Origin: Leptospira sp. WS58.C1
GTDB lineage: Bacteria; Spirochaetota; Leptospiria; Leptospirales; Leptospiraceae
DNA length: 64,000 nt
Assembly (NCBI RefSeq): GCF_040833995.1
Contig: NZ_CP162137.1
Location: 3,146,001 to 3,210,000, forward strand
Reading direction: 5' to 3'
Each line of letters starts with the position of its first letter. Position 1 is the first letter of the stretch. Below the pieces are notes generated by a model. It saw only the letters and a program-made list of their open reading frames with translations, searched no databases and was not told the origin of the DNA. Below, in pieces: positions 42,920-51,468 of this stretch. A program made the position numbers and the translations under genes.

Positions 42920-43216
42920 ATGAAATTTTTCCTAATCGAATTAGAATATTTAGTCCCACTCGAAAAATTAGACCAAGCGGTCCCTGCTCATAGAGAGTTT
43001 TTACAAACCTTATATGATATTGGGACCCTTCTTCTTTCCGGACCGAAAGAACCAAGGAACGGCGGAATGATCATCGCAAAATCTATCTCTTTAGAGAAAA
43101 TCAGCGAAACAATGAAAGAAGATCCTTTCGCAAAATTAGGTTACGCAAATTATAAATACACAGAGTTCCATCCGGTAAAACACCAGACATTCCTAAAAAG
43201 TTGGTTGGAATCTTGA
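42920..43216 (+). CDS. YciI-like protein
   Basis: A 98-residue protein of the YciI family (ferredoxin-like fold): FFLIELEYLVPLEKLDQAVPAHREFLQTLYDIGTLLLSGP, MIIAKSISLEKISETMKEDPFAKLGYANYKYTEFHPVK. His23 and the acidic loop match the proposed active site. The biological reaction is unknown for most members. Confidence 0.85.
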   Translation: MKFFLIELEYLVPLEKLDQAVPAHREFLQTLYDIGTLLLSGPKEPRNGGMIIAKSISLEKISETMKEDPFAKLGYANYKYTEFHPVKHQTFLKSWLES

Positions 43217-43218
43217 AG

Positions 43219-43260
43219 AAAAAAACCGCCTCCCGGCTCCTTTCGGAGCACGGGAAGCGG
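43219..43260 (-). terminator. Terminator of the tandem hydrolase operon
   Basis: CCGC-C-TCCCG-GCTCC (43226-43240) pairs with GGAGC-A-CGGGA-A-GCGG (43245-43260). On the minus strand a run of T follows (43225-43219). It is about 24 bases after the stop of the 43284 gene; it may also stop the YciI transcript. Confidence 0.85.
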
Positions 43261-43283
43261 GGAGCAAAGTGATTGGATGGGTG

Positions 43284-44129
43284 CTAGATAGTTACCAGAG
43301 CCGCGTTCGCCAGCTCGTATCCGCCTGTTTGGTCCGGATGAAAATCTTTTTTGAAATACAGGAGTGCAGCGCTGAAAAGTTGAGGATATAAGATCCTTCC
43401 GATCCTGCGTGCAGATTTCATATCTTGGAAGTATTTACGGAATCCTACTTTCTTATCGGTGAGTAAGAACCAATGTTGCAGGCTTAAAGCGTATCCCCAA
43501 AACATGAACGATGCTACGATAAATCCCATGATCCTTAAGAAATGACTTTTAGAAACGGTTTGAAGAACGTCATACGCAACTGATTTATGCTCTATCTCTT
43601 CACAAGCATGCCAAAGAAGAAGACTTCTCATTTCTCCGTATGCATCGTCATGGAAATTATTACGGATCGAAATTTCAGCCATACTAGCCGTATAATGTTC
43701 CAGACCTGCAGTCACCGATAGTTTCAGTTTTTTACCGAAGAAAAATTCGAACACGGGCAAAAAGAAACTAAAGGCGGTCCATTTATAGACCTTCTCCATA
43801 AGAGTGATAGGTCTTCCTTGTCCTTTTAAGATCTCCAGGATTTTTTCGTGTTCTTTTCCGTGTTGGACTTCCTGTCCGATAAAAGATTTCACTCTGGAAG
43901 AAAGGCCGGGATCTTTTACTTGGTCCGCAAAAGCTTTTACACTCTTAATAAAGAATCTTTCTCCTTCCGGGAAAAGGATATGATAAGCATTCACCGTATG
44001 GGTCATGAACGAGTTATTTGCGATATAATGGTCCGGCAAATTTTCCAGGCCTTCGAAATTCATCTTACGAACGGTAGGAGAATTCGCATCGATCGATTTT
44101 AGATTTTTATTCTTAGTTTGGGGATTCAT
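43284..44129 (-). CDS. Metal-dependent hydrolase (PF10118-like), paralogue A
   Basis: A 281-residue protein of the PF10118 metal-dependent hydrolase family. Two metal-type motifs are visible: FIGQEVQHGKEHEKIL and WHACEEIEHKSVAYDVLQ, both ExxH-like as in diiron helical proteins. There are hydrophobic helices near 115-135 and 215-230. It is closely similar throughout to the next gene upstream, which ends 12 bases before its start, so this is a tandem duplicate and likely cotranscribed. The reaction is not known. Confidence 0.85.
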   Translation of the reverse strand: MNPQTKNKNLKSIDANSPTVRKMNFEGLENLPDHYIANNSFMTHTVNAYHILFPEGERFFIKSVKAFADQVKDPGLSSRVKSFIGQEVQHGKEHEKILEILKGQGRPITLMEKVYKWTAFSFFLPVFEFFFGKKLKLSVTAGLEHYTASMAEISIRNNFHDDAYGEMRSLLLWHACEEIEHKSVAYDVLQTVSKSHFLRIMGFIVASFMFWGYALSLQHWFLLTDKKVGFRKYFQDMKSARRIGRILYPQLFSAALLYFKKDFHPDQTGGYELANAALVTI

Positions 44130-44141
44130 CGTATTCTCCTA

Positions 44142-44993
44142 TTAAATTGTAGCTAACGCGGCGTTGGCCAGATCATAACCGCCGGTTTGGTTCGGATGGA
44201 AACTAGGTTTGAAATAAAGAAAGGCAAGTTTTCCGACTTCTATCACGATCAAACGGGCATAAGAACTTGCGGAGGCAAGATCGGAGAAATATCTTTTAAA
44301 TCCGATCTTAGGGTCCGCAAAGATAAACATATGCTGAAGAGTAAACGCGTATCCCCAGAACATGATCGAGGCTACGATAAATCCCAAAGTTCTTAAGATA
44401 TAACTTTTGGAAACGGTTTGCAGAACGTCATACGCAACGGACTTATGCTCTATTTCTTCGCAAGCATGCCAAAGAAGTAGATTTCTCATCTCTCCTTCCG
44501 CTTGTTCATGAAGACCGAATCTTAGAGTAACTTCTCCCAAGGAGGCGGTATAATGTTCTAAACCGGCAGTCACTGCAAGTTTCAGTTTTTTACCGAAGAT
44601 AAATTCCAGAACAGGCCAGAAAAATCCGTAAGCGGTCTTTACATAAAAATTCAGGATCCTGGAAACGGGGCGTCCTTGTTTTGCCAGCATATCCAGAGCT
44701 TTTTCATGCTCTTTTCCGTGTTGTACTTCCTGACCGATAAAACCTTTAATACTATTTTGTAATGCGGGATCCTTCACTTGATCCGCAAAAGCTTTTACAC
44801 TTTTAATAAAAAATCTTTCTCCTTCCGGAAAGATCACATGATATGCGTTTACCGTATGGGTTAGGAAAGAATTTCCTGCCACATAATAATCGGATAATCG
44901 GTCCAACCCTTCGAAGTCCATCTTACGAACGCTCGGAGAATCGCCGTTGATCGGTTTAATAGTCCGTTCTTTTTTTTCTGCCTTTGCTGACAT
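44142..44993 (-). CDS. Metal-dependent hydrolase (PF10118-like), paralogue B
   Basis: A 283-residue paralogue of the 43284 gene, with the same blocks: NGDSPSVRKMDFEGLDRL, THTVNAYHVIFPEGERFFIKSVKAFADQV, GQEVQHGKEHEK, WHACEEIEHKSVAYDVLQTVSKS, ending in NQTGGYDLANAALATI. GGGGGAT precedes the start. The duplication is old enough for clear divergence, but some DNA blocks are still near-identical. A 24-base palindrome about 85 bases upstream may be its operator. Confidence 0.85.
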   Translation of the reverse strand: MSAKAEKKERTIKPINGDSPSVRKMDFEGLDRLSDYYVAGNSFLTHTVNAYHVIFPEGERFFIKSVKAFADQVKDPALQNSIKGFIGQEVQHGKEHEKALDMLAKQGRPVSRILNFYVKTAYGFFWPVLEFIFGKKLKLAVTAGLEHYTASLGEVTLRFGLHEQAEGEMRNLLLWHACEEIEHKSVAYDVLQTVSKSYILRTLGFIVASIMFWGYAFTLQHMFIFADPKIGFKRYFSDLASASSYARLIVIEVGKLAFLYFKPSFHPNQTGGYDLANAALATI

Positions 44994-45320
44994 TTCTATC
45001 CCCCCTGTTTTTTTCGGGTTTCGTGAAGCTTACTATAAACCTTTCCAAATCGATTCGCCCGCCGATCCCGGAAAACCCTGGCTGATTTCGAAATCGGCCA
45101 GAAAAACTAGGAAATTTCTTATAGAAAACCTTTTTTATAACGTATGTTTTACAAAAAGTACACATGTAAAAAGGGAATTTCGGAGGTCACTATACCTGTA
45201 TCTTTTATCAAAAATATGAGGAAGGGCTTTCGATTCGAGAAGATGGAAACTTCTTCTTGGAGGCTTTGGAAACAACAAAGGCTTTACGGCTAGTTAAAGA
45301 CCTAAATATTGACTATTACC
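44994..45320. other. Intergenic region between hydrolase operon and tRNA-Val
   Basis: No gene found. It contains the palindrome at 45078-45101 and an AT-rich stretch (45110-45165, TTTTTTATAACGTATGTTTTAC) suitable for promoters. The tRNA-Val promoter should lie in 45240-45310, but I could not fit a convincing pair. Confidence 0.45.
45078..45101. promoter_or_regulatory. 24-base operator-like palindrome
   Basis: CTGGCTGATTTC (45078-45089) and GAAATCGGCCAG (45090-45101) are complementary except one position (T against G). It is about 85 bases upstream of the hydrolase start. It is typical of a dimeric TetR-type operator, but no regulator is adjacent. Confidence 0.45.
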
Positions 45321-45394
<74 letters not shown>

Positions 45395-45431
45395 GGGTAT
45401 TTACACCCTTCTTCTTTGAACCGTAGAAAAT

Positions 45432-45460
45432 AAAAAAGCCTCCGATTTCGGAGGCTTTTT
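45432..45460. terminator. Bidirectional terminator after tRNA-Val
   Basis: GCCTCCG (45438-45444) pairs with CGGAGGC (45449-45455), flanked by A6 on one side and T5 on the other. It ends both the tRNA transcript and the HEAT-protein gene from the opposite strand. Confidence 0.9.
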
Positions 45461-45484
45461 ACATCTTAAGCGCTTCAGAAATGA

Positions 45485-46363
45485 TCAGTCTTTCAAAAAA
45501 AGCGGGAGATTCGCAGGCATCTTGAATCCTGTCACATTTGCCAGGTCCTTCTTGATCTGCTCTCTTACCATTTTATCATGCTCGACGAGTAACGCTTCTC
45601 TCAGAGAATATTCTCCCGCTTTCAGGTCCACTTCTCCCACTGCAATGGAAGCCCTATAACGCACCATCGGGGATTCGTCTTTTAGGAATGCGCATAAATC
45701 ATAGAACTTTTGATTGGCGATCCGATTGATGTATACGATCGCATTTAAGATCGCAACTTTCGCAAAAGGATTTTTTTCCTTATCGATCGCAGAGTTCAAT
45801 TGTGAAAGTGCATCTTTTCGGTTTAGGTTTTTCAGTCCGTCCGCTGCGGAAGCTCTTACATAAAAATTCGGGTGGTTCAAAGCGTTTAGGATCGCTTCTT
45901 GGTTTTCTTTGGAATAAGGAAGAAGCCCTACATTTCGGATAATCTCCCCCGCGGCGATCACAGTATTATACCCTTCAGGGGAACTGAATGCAGGATAATC
46001 GTTTTCTTGAACAGTTGCGGAAATTTTTTTAAATTCTTCCACCATTCCCGGTCCGGAAATATCCGACTCCATGGCTCCCAAAGCTTGTGCTATTGTGAAT
46101 TTTAAAGTGGGGGAATTCTCATCCGATTTAGGAACATTCGGATTTCCCTTTAAAGCTTTAAGAAGCGGGCGAACCGCCAGTTTGCTACTTACGAATTTCA
46201 GATAGTCCGCAGCTTGGATCCTTTCTTCTAGGTTGCCGCTTTGTAATTTATCGACTTGGTCGTAGAATAATTGGTCCAATTTCTCATGGATCATTTCCTT
46301 TGCGGAAATTTGAGAAGTGAGTGATAAAATAATTCCAAGGATTAGGATTCTTAAGCTAGACAT
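45485..46363 (-). CDS. Exported HEAT-repeat protein
   Basis: A 292-residue protein with a signal peptide (LRILILGIILSLTSQISAKE). The rest is helical HEAT-type repeats: ADYLKFVSSKLAVRPLLKALKGN, NEAILNALNHPNFYVRASAADGLKNLN, AKVAILNAIVYINRI and SPMVRYRASIAVGEVDLKAG. Likely a periplasmic scaffold. The phasin-type regulator gene lies upstream on the same strand, with 68 bases between. Confidence 0.8.
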   Translation of the reverse strand: MSSLRILILGIILSLTSQISAKEMIHEKLDQLFYDQVDKLQSGNLEERIQAADYLKFVSSKLAVRPLLKALKGNPNVPKSDENSPTLKFTIAQALGAMESDISGPGMVEEFKKISATVQENDYPAFSSPEGYNTVIAAGEIIRNVGLLPYSKENQEAILNALNHPNFYVRASAADGLKNLNRKDALSQLNSAIDKEKNPFAKVAILNAIVYINRIANQKFYDLCAFLKDESPMVRYRASIAVGEVDLKAGEYSLREALLVEHDKMVREQIKKDLANVTGFKMPANLPLFLKD

Positions 46364-46431
46364 GGGTTCCCCCTATGTTGTTTATCGGAATCAGTAAGTC
46401 GGATCTTAACCTTAGGAAGCCACTAATCCGG

Positions 46432-46995
46432 TCATAAGGACTCGGTTTCCTTGACTCTTTCCGCAATCTTGCGAATTTTCTCCGATAGATCCTCGACAGC
46501 CAATTCCTTTTCTCCGCCTTCTTCCAATTCTCGACCCACTTTTTTAAGGTCTTCCTGGATCTGTTCGCTGTTCTCACTGGCTCTCTGAGCTAAATGGGTG
46601 AGTAGGTCTTCGCGGTAACTTTTCACCTCTTCCAGACGAAGTTCGCCCAAAGCCACCATACTCTGCAAGATCCTGTCCATTTTTTCCTTGGTAAGATAGG
46701 CAAGACCGATCCCTCCCAAGACCAAACGGCCGAATAATGCGCTGATATTTTTGCCCGTTTCTCGGATTAAGGCGGAAAGCATATAATTGGAAAATTCTTC
46801 GTTTCTCTGGCCCAAACTTACCTTGAGAAAGGTTTGGCCTAGGATTTTAGGAGTGATGTCCTGACCGCTCATATTATCGATCACTTTGATCTCTTCGCCC
46901 GCGATGATCATCTCGGCGACATCTTCTAGAGTAATCGTTTTACTGGTCTCGGGGTCGTACAACCTTCTGTTTGCGTATCTTTTCAGAACTTTCAT
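46432..46995 (-). CDS. PhaR-like polyhydroxyalkanoate regulator
   Basis: A 187-residue protein. Residues 1-60 are the PHB/PHA accumulation-regulator DNA-binding domain: [29 protein letters not shown], then [20 protein letters not shown], highly characteristic. The C-terminal half is helical and charged ([27 protein letters not shown]) with possible coiled coil. No PHA synthase is in view; in leptospires this domain may serve a different purpose. Confidence 0.9.
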   Translation of the reverse strand: MKVLKRYANRRLYDPETSKTITLEDVAEMIIAGEEIKVIDNMSGQDITPKILGQTFLKVSLGQRNEEFSNYMLSALIRETGKNISALFGRLVLGGIGLAYLTKEKMDRILQSMVALGELRLEEVKSYREDLLTHLAQRASENSEQIQEDLKKVGRELEEGGEKELAVEDLSEKIRKIAERVKETESL

Positions 46996-47175
46996 TCTTA
47001 GTTTTGCTCGTAATCAACGCTTTTAGGATAAGCCCACAAAAGCAGTTCGCCCGAAAGGCAAACTTGTTTTTCTTTCCGATTCCCCTTTCTAGTTGCGGGT
47101 TTTCCGCAATGCACCAATTCTAGGATCGGACGAAAATCCCCAAGGTCAAGGAAAAAACCCGTCCTTTACAAAGAG

Positions 47176-48063
47176 ATGAACTTACTATCGGATGCCATAC
47201 TTCTGCGCCGACTTAGCTCGGATGAACATGATTTCCTAATCGCATTATTAAAGTGGAAAGGAATAGATCATTTAGAATGGGTAAGAAGTTCCGGATTCCC
47301 CTCCTCCACGAAAGACGTTTTAGTTTGGAAGAAGGATGCGAGTCCAGAGGATATCCGCTCCGCTTATGATTGGTCCAGAGAAGTTTGCCTGCTCGGAAGA
47401 TTTGATACGGAAGAAAAAAACTCTTTTATAAGAGCGGGAGCGACCCGCATTTATGATCTGAATTCTTTTGCACTGGAAGAATTCCCTTTCTTTAAATTTT
47501 CAAAACCTTTACATCCTGAAATGGTTGTACTTACCCAAAATGCCGATCTTTTTTCCAAATTCAGATCTCTTCTCAGGGCCTGCGGCTCCAACGCACATTG
47601 GTGTAAAGATATATTAGGACTTCCTAATATTCTAAAAGAGACCAAGCCTGGGGTCCTGGTTTTGGATTCCGAATCTTTTTCCATTAGAGAACTTGTCCCT
47701 AAGATGAAAGGTCTTTTAGGAACTCCTTATTTTCCTCTCAGCTTTTGTCTGATAGATTTTAATAGGGAAAACGTGTACCAAAATTTGGCTACCGGTTTGA
47801 AGGATATCGCAAAGGCGTTTTTTGAACCAAAGGACCTTCTTCTTTTTTTAAGAGATAGACTGGCGCTCGCCTCTCCTCCTAAGGATTCCTTTTTCCAGGC
47901 GATCGATTGGTCCGGCAGTCCCAGAAATATCAGAGAATACGAGTTCCCTAACGTTCCGGATGGAATGTTAGAAAGAGCGGAAGCTGCCTATTTATACAGG
48001 ATCCGTCGTTTATTTTTATGGATGGGGGAAGGAGCCAATCGAGGAACCGAGATCTCCACTTAA
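47176..48063 (+). CDS. Hypothetical protein with two response-regulator-like parts
   Basis: A 295-residue cytoplasmic protein, no recognised family. About 110-220 resemble a degenerate receiver domain: PEMVVLTQNADLFSKFRSLLRACGSNAHWC, KPGVLVLDSESFSIRELVPKMKGLLGTPYFPLSFCLIDF, then GLKDIAKAFFEPKDLLLFL. The first 100 residues have a similar layout. The acidic triad and Lys are not clearly conserved, so if homologous it is a pseudo-receiver. The stop overlaps the convergent FrnE gene by 4 bases. Confidence 0.55.
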   Translation: MNLLSDAILLRRLSSDEHDFLIALLKWKGIDHLEWVRSSGFPSSTKDVLVWKKDASPEDIRSAYDWSREVCLLGRFDTEEKNSFIRAGATRIYDLNSFALEEFPFFKFSKPLHPEMVVLTQNADLFSKFRSLLRACGSNAHWCKDILGLPNILKETKPGVLVLDSESFSIRELVPKMKGLLGTPYFPLSFCLIDFNRENVYQNLATGLKDIAKAFFEPKDLLLFLRDRLALASPPKDSFFQAIDWSGSPRNIREYEFPNVPDGMLERAEAAYLYRIRRLFLWMGEGANRGTEIST

Positions 48064-48713
48064 GTTCCCGACTCCGACTGCAATCTTTCGAACACCTGCA
48101 AGAACAGGTCCACAGGTTGAGCTCCTGAAACCGCGTATTTTTCGTTAAAGATATAGAATGGAACTCCGGTCACTCCCAACATTTTGCCTTCGTTTTCTTC
48201 CGTTTCAATCCGGCTGAAAAGAGAAGGATCATTACGGACTTCATCCAATTCCGATGCAGGAACTCCAACTTGAGTTAGGCTTTCTCTAATAATTAAATCG
48301 TCCGAGAGATTTTTTTCTTCCGAAAAAAACTTTTGGAAAAATACTTCGGCAAGTTCCGATTCTTTTCCGTAAGTTCGGGCTTTTCGAATGAGAGCATGAA
48401 GAAGTAAGGTATTCGGCTGGTGTCCTTGTAGAATATTAGAAAACTGCAATCCATCTTCTTTGGCAATATCCGAGACTCTTTGGGTCATCATCTTTACCCG
48501 GTCTAAAGAACCGAATTTTTTGACCATATGAGCTTCTCGATCCTCGCCCTTTTCAGGAAGATCAGGATTTAATTGGAATGGTTTCCACTCTACGACGATT
48601 TTATCTCCAGGATGATCGACTTCCCAAGACTCGATCGCTTTCTCTAATCTTTTTTTACCGATATAACACCAAGGACAAACTACGTCCGAATAAATTGAGA
48701 TACTGGTTTCCAA
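48060..48713 (-). CDS. FrnE-type DsbA-family oxidoreductase
   Basis: A 217-residue cytoplasmic DsbA-like protein: IYSDVVCPWCYIGKKRLEKAI with redox pair Cys13/Cys16, FQLNPDLPEKGEDREAHMVKKFG, GLQFSNILQGHQPNTLLLHALIRKA, and the cis-Pro loop GVTGVPFYIFNEKYAVSGAQP. This matches the FrnE subfamily of thiol-disulfide oxidoreductases. No signal peptide, so it acts in the cytoplasm. Partner unknown. Confidence 0.9.
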   Translation of the reverse strand: METSISIYSDVVCPWCYIGKKRLEKAIESWEVDHPGDKIVVEWKPFQLNPDLPEKGEDREAHMVKKFGSLDRVKMMTQRVSDIAKEDGLQFSNILQGHQPNTLLLHALIRKARTYGKESELAEVFFQKFFSEEKNLSDDLIIRESLTQVGVPASELDEVRNDPSLFSRIETEENEGKMLGVTGVPFYIFNEKYAVSGAQPVDLFLQVFERLQSESGT

Positions 48714-48789
48714 TGCCTTCTCCTGTAACTCTTAGACATACAAGAGGCCTAAAAACTGCATCCTTTTTTTGGGCGCAGAGATGGCGAAA

Positions 48790-49560
48790 TTAATCTTCGT
48801 CCAGAAGTTCCGCTGCTTCTATTTCTTCCAGACCTCTATTCGGGAATGCCTGCTCGTAGAATAGCGCCGCAAATAGATCGAAGTCCTCGTCTGTAGGGAG
48901 ATTTTTTTTCTCCCAATATTCGTTCCTTCTTTTGATCAGAATGGAGATCGTCTCATCTTCTAAAGAGAATTCTTTTCCACCTTTGTTCATTCTACGAATC
49001 AACCAATTCAGATTATGGATAAAAAAGTTTCCCGTAAACTCCAGGGTAGAAAGAGAAGGTTCTCTTTTCATTAGATTTTCGGTGTGGTAGAGAGGAACTC
49101 TTAAATAATACGGATCCTTGGTTTGTTGGTATTGTTTGTATCCGTTGGAAATGGATTCGAAAAATGGCCAAGAATTCGTATAAGATGTTCGGATCAGTTT
49201 TTCTTTTTCAGGATGAAGTCTTGCAACTTCCACAAGATCCACAAATTGATCCTTATTGACTGCTTCCCTTAGAATAGAATCCATCGGAGCAGGTCTCGGC
49301 TCCGAGTTGACCAGGTAAACATAAAGATATTTGATCTCGTATGCAAATCTGGATTCTCTCGGAATATAATATTCGATCCAGATTGGTTCTTTATAATAAT
49401 TTACTAATTCTTCTTCCGGTAGATCCGGCGTGACGCTAAGTGATTTTAACTTTTTTACGTCGTCTGTAATTACTTTCTGACCCCGAACCCGAGTCCTGGA
49501 ACGTTTTATCTGCTTTAGTTCCGATTTGTTTAAGAGTGGTTTCGGTTTGTACGAGTCCAT
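48790..49560 (-). CDS. Hypothetical cytoplasmic protein
   Basis: A 256-residue protein without signal peptide or membrane segment. No family recognised. The N terminus is basic ([21 protein letters not shown]), the middle has aromatic-rich strands ([27 protein letters not shown]), and the C terminus is very acidic ([14 protein letters not shown]). Not obviously coupled to its neighbours. It appears a genuine gene by length and codon pattern. Confidence 0.6.
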   Translation of the reverse strand: MDSYKPKPLLNKSELKQIKRSRTRVRGQKVITDDVKKLKSLSVTPDLPEEELVNYYKEPIWIEYYIPRESRFAYEIKYLYVYLVNSEPRPAPMDSILREAVNKDQFVDLVEVARLHPEKEKLIRTSYTNSWPFFESISNGYKQYQQTKDPYYLRVPLYHTENLMKREPSLSTLEFTGNFFIHNLNWLIRRMNKGGKEFSLEDETISILIKRRNEYWEKKNLPTDEDFDLFAALFYEQAFPNRGLEEIEAAELLDED

Positions 49561-49629
49561 CGGATTGATTATCGGAAATGAGAAGTCTGAAATTCAAAGT
49601 TGAGGAGAAAGACTTTCGGTTTTAAGACA

Positions 49630-50145
49630 CTAAGGCCAGAAAATTCTTGCCCAGATCAGCCTTAGGAACATACCCAACGGGCTCATAATTCCGGATTCCG
49701 CGAATCTGACCTTTCCTTCTCCATCCAAAATATAAAAGCTAGGATATCCTCTGATCCCCCAATCTCTGAGTAACATCGGGTTTCCTACGATTACCGGAAA
49801 ATTCACGGCGTGTTTTTCTAGATAGTCTTTGAGTGCCGAGGAATTTTCCCCTTCTTCCACACTGATGAATGCAAAATTATTTTGGTCTTTAAGTGTGGAG
49901 GCATACCACTTGACCAGAGGAAGATTCGTATTACAAACTCCGCACCAGGTCGCCCAAAAATATACAACTGTGGTCTTTCCTTTTATATTCGCTTTTTCTC
50001 CGATCGGAGTCCGGAATTCTTTTCCATCCAGACTCACAACAGGTTCCGTATCCAAGGCTCTAAACCAGGCCAGAAAAAAAGTCGCGGAAAGTAGAAGGGC
50101 CAACGCTCCTCCGTACTGAAATCCTGCTTTTACTTTTTTGTTCAT
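49630..50145 (-). CDS. TlpA/ResA-type membrane-anchored thioredoxin
   Basis: A 171-residue protein with an N-terminal membrane anchor (GGALALLLSATFFLAWF) and a periplasmic thioredoxin fold: TTVVYFWATWCGVCNTNLPLVKWY with Cys68/Cys71, and YPSFYILDGEGKV with cis-Pro. This is the TlpA/ResA family, which reduces disulfides in periplasmic proteins, often for cytochrome c maturation. It starts 18 bases before the end of the UbiA-type gene upstream on the same strand. Confidence 0.85.
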   Translation of the reverse strand: MNKKVKAGFQYGGALALLLSATFFLAWFRALDTEPVVSLDGKEFRTPIGEKANIKGKTTVVYFWATWCGVCNTNLPLVKWYASTLKDQNNFAFISVEEGENSSALKDYLEKHAVNFPVIVGNPMLLRDWGIRGYPSFYILDGEGKVRFAESGIMSPLGMFLRLIWARIFWP

Positions 50146-50163
50146 GCCTTAGTTAGACCTAGA

Positions 50164-51063
50164 CTATAAGTGAAAAGGCAGAGTTTGTCCGGAACCCGAA
50201 TACATGATCCAAACGACGAGCAAAAGCCAAAAAAATCCCGCCACAAGGACACCCCAGTCGGTCAAAATGGCCTTAGTAGGATTATGGCCCATGTTCTTAA
50301 TGTAGATAATGTATAAGGATCTAAAGATCGCATAAACTACGATCGGGATCGTATACACCATTTTATCCGTACCGAGATTTTCAATCGTATGAGGGCTTGT
50401 AACATACATAACGTAGGTTACCAAAGTCATTGTGGCAACGATTCCCATCATCAAATCCAAAAAATTAACCGAGTATTCCTCCAGGATTTTTCTGTGGCCT
50501 TTGGCTCCTTCTTCTAGGATGATAAGTTCCCCCCTTCTTTTTCCGAATCCCCAATACAGGGCCAACATGAACGTGCAGAGAAGAAGCCAAGAAGAGAAAC
50601 TCACTCCTACGACGATGGAGCCTGCGATCGCTCTCACTACGAACCCGAAAGAGATACTCATTACATCTAGAATAACCATATGTTTTAAGAAACGGCTATA
50701 AACTATATTAAAGATCAGGTAACCGGCTACCCAATAGAAGAACTCCGTCTGTAATTTGAAAGATAGGACTAGAGTGACAGAAAGTAAAACCGCTGTCAGT
50801 AAAAGTGCTATAGTAGGAGAGATAGCTCCCGAGGCCAAGGGTCTATGTTTTTTTTCGGGATGAAGTGCGTCTTCCTTTCGATCCAGAAAATCATTGAGAA
50901 CGTATTGGCAACTTGCGGTAAGCGAAAAGAGAAAAAACGCAAAAATCGCCCTTTCTACCGATTCCAGGTCTCCTAATTTTTTCCCGAATATGATCCCAGC
51001 AAATAGGATGATATTTTTAATCCATTGGTGGGGTCTTAAAAGTTTTATATAGGAAAATAACAT
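50164..51063 (-). CDS. UbiA-family prenyl-phosphate phosphoribosyltransferase
   Basis: A 299-residue polytopic UbiA-superfamily protein. The key motif NDFLDRKEDALHPEKKHRPLASG matches the decaprenyl-phosphate phosphoribosyltransferase group (Rv3806c type, DxxxDxxHPxKxxRPxAxG) rather than ubiquinone enzymes. About eight helices follow, with WGFGKRRGELIILEEGAKGHRKILEEYS as the second cytoplasmic loop. This enzyme attaches 5-phosphoribose to a polyprenyl phosphate, giving a donor for arabinose or ribose in envelope glycans. In Leptospira a role in LPS or other glycan synthesis is inference. Confidence 0.85.
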   Translation of the reverse strand: MLFSYIKLLRPHQWIKNIILFAGIIFGKKLGDLESVERAIFAFFLFSLTASCQYVLNDFLDRKEDALHPEKKHRPLASGAISPTIALLLTAVLLSVTLVLSFKLQTEFFYWVAGYLIFNIVYSRFLKHMVILDVMSISFGFVVRAIAGSIVVGVSFSSWLLLCTFMLALYWGFGKRRGELIILEEGAKGHRKILEEYSVNFLDLMMGIVATMTLVTYVMYVTSPHTIENLGTDKMVYTIPIVVYAIFRSLYIIYIKNMGHNPTKAILTDWGVLVAGFFWLLLVVWIMYSGSGQTLPFHL

Positions 51064-51285
51064 TCTCTCTCCAGAAATCAGTTCGCTTTAGAGGCCAGAT
51101 TGATCCTAAATAGAAGGCTTGCAAGGGAATTTTGGCTCCAAAATAGGAGGAGATTTCTCAGGTTTTGGGCGGAGGATCCACAAGAGACAAAAACAAAAAA
51201 CTAGTCTAAAAGGACTAAAATCGGAAACTCACTTTTTAATTTTAAGCTTTACGATTATTCATTGTTAGCTTATTAAATTTCCACT

Positions 51286-51459
51286 ATGCAGCACAGGAAA
51301 ATCACATACAAGATCGTGGAAAGTAAAGATCCTTTGACACAAGATGCGTTCGATCCGTTAGGAGCAATTGGTTTCGAACTCATTTCGGTGGTTCATGATC
51401 TAAAAATGGATCGTTATATCTATTATTTTAAACTGGCGGAAGCTCACCAACTTTCTTAA
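51286..51459 (+). CDS. Small protein of 57 residues
   Basis: An ATG at 51286 opens a 57-codon frame ending at TAA 51457-51459. The sequence, with FDPLGAIGFELISVVHD and DRYIYYFKLAEAH, follows the pattern of DUF4177-type small proteins (N-terminal strand, GWELVxV-like motif, then a YYFK strand), so it is likely real. The upstream AT-rich 150 bases offer a promoter region. It is convergent with the TrkH/KtrB gene, 9 bases between stops. Confidence 0.6.
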   Translation: MQHRKITYKIVESKDPLTQDAFDPLGAIGFELISVVHDLKMDRYIYYFKLAEAHQLS

Positions 51460-51468
51460 GTAAGATTT

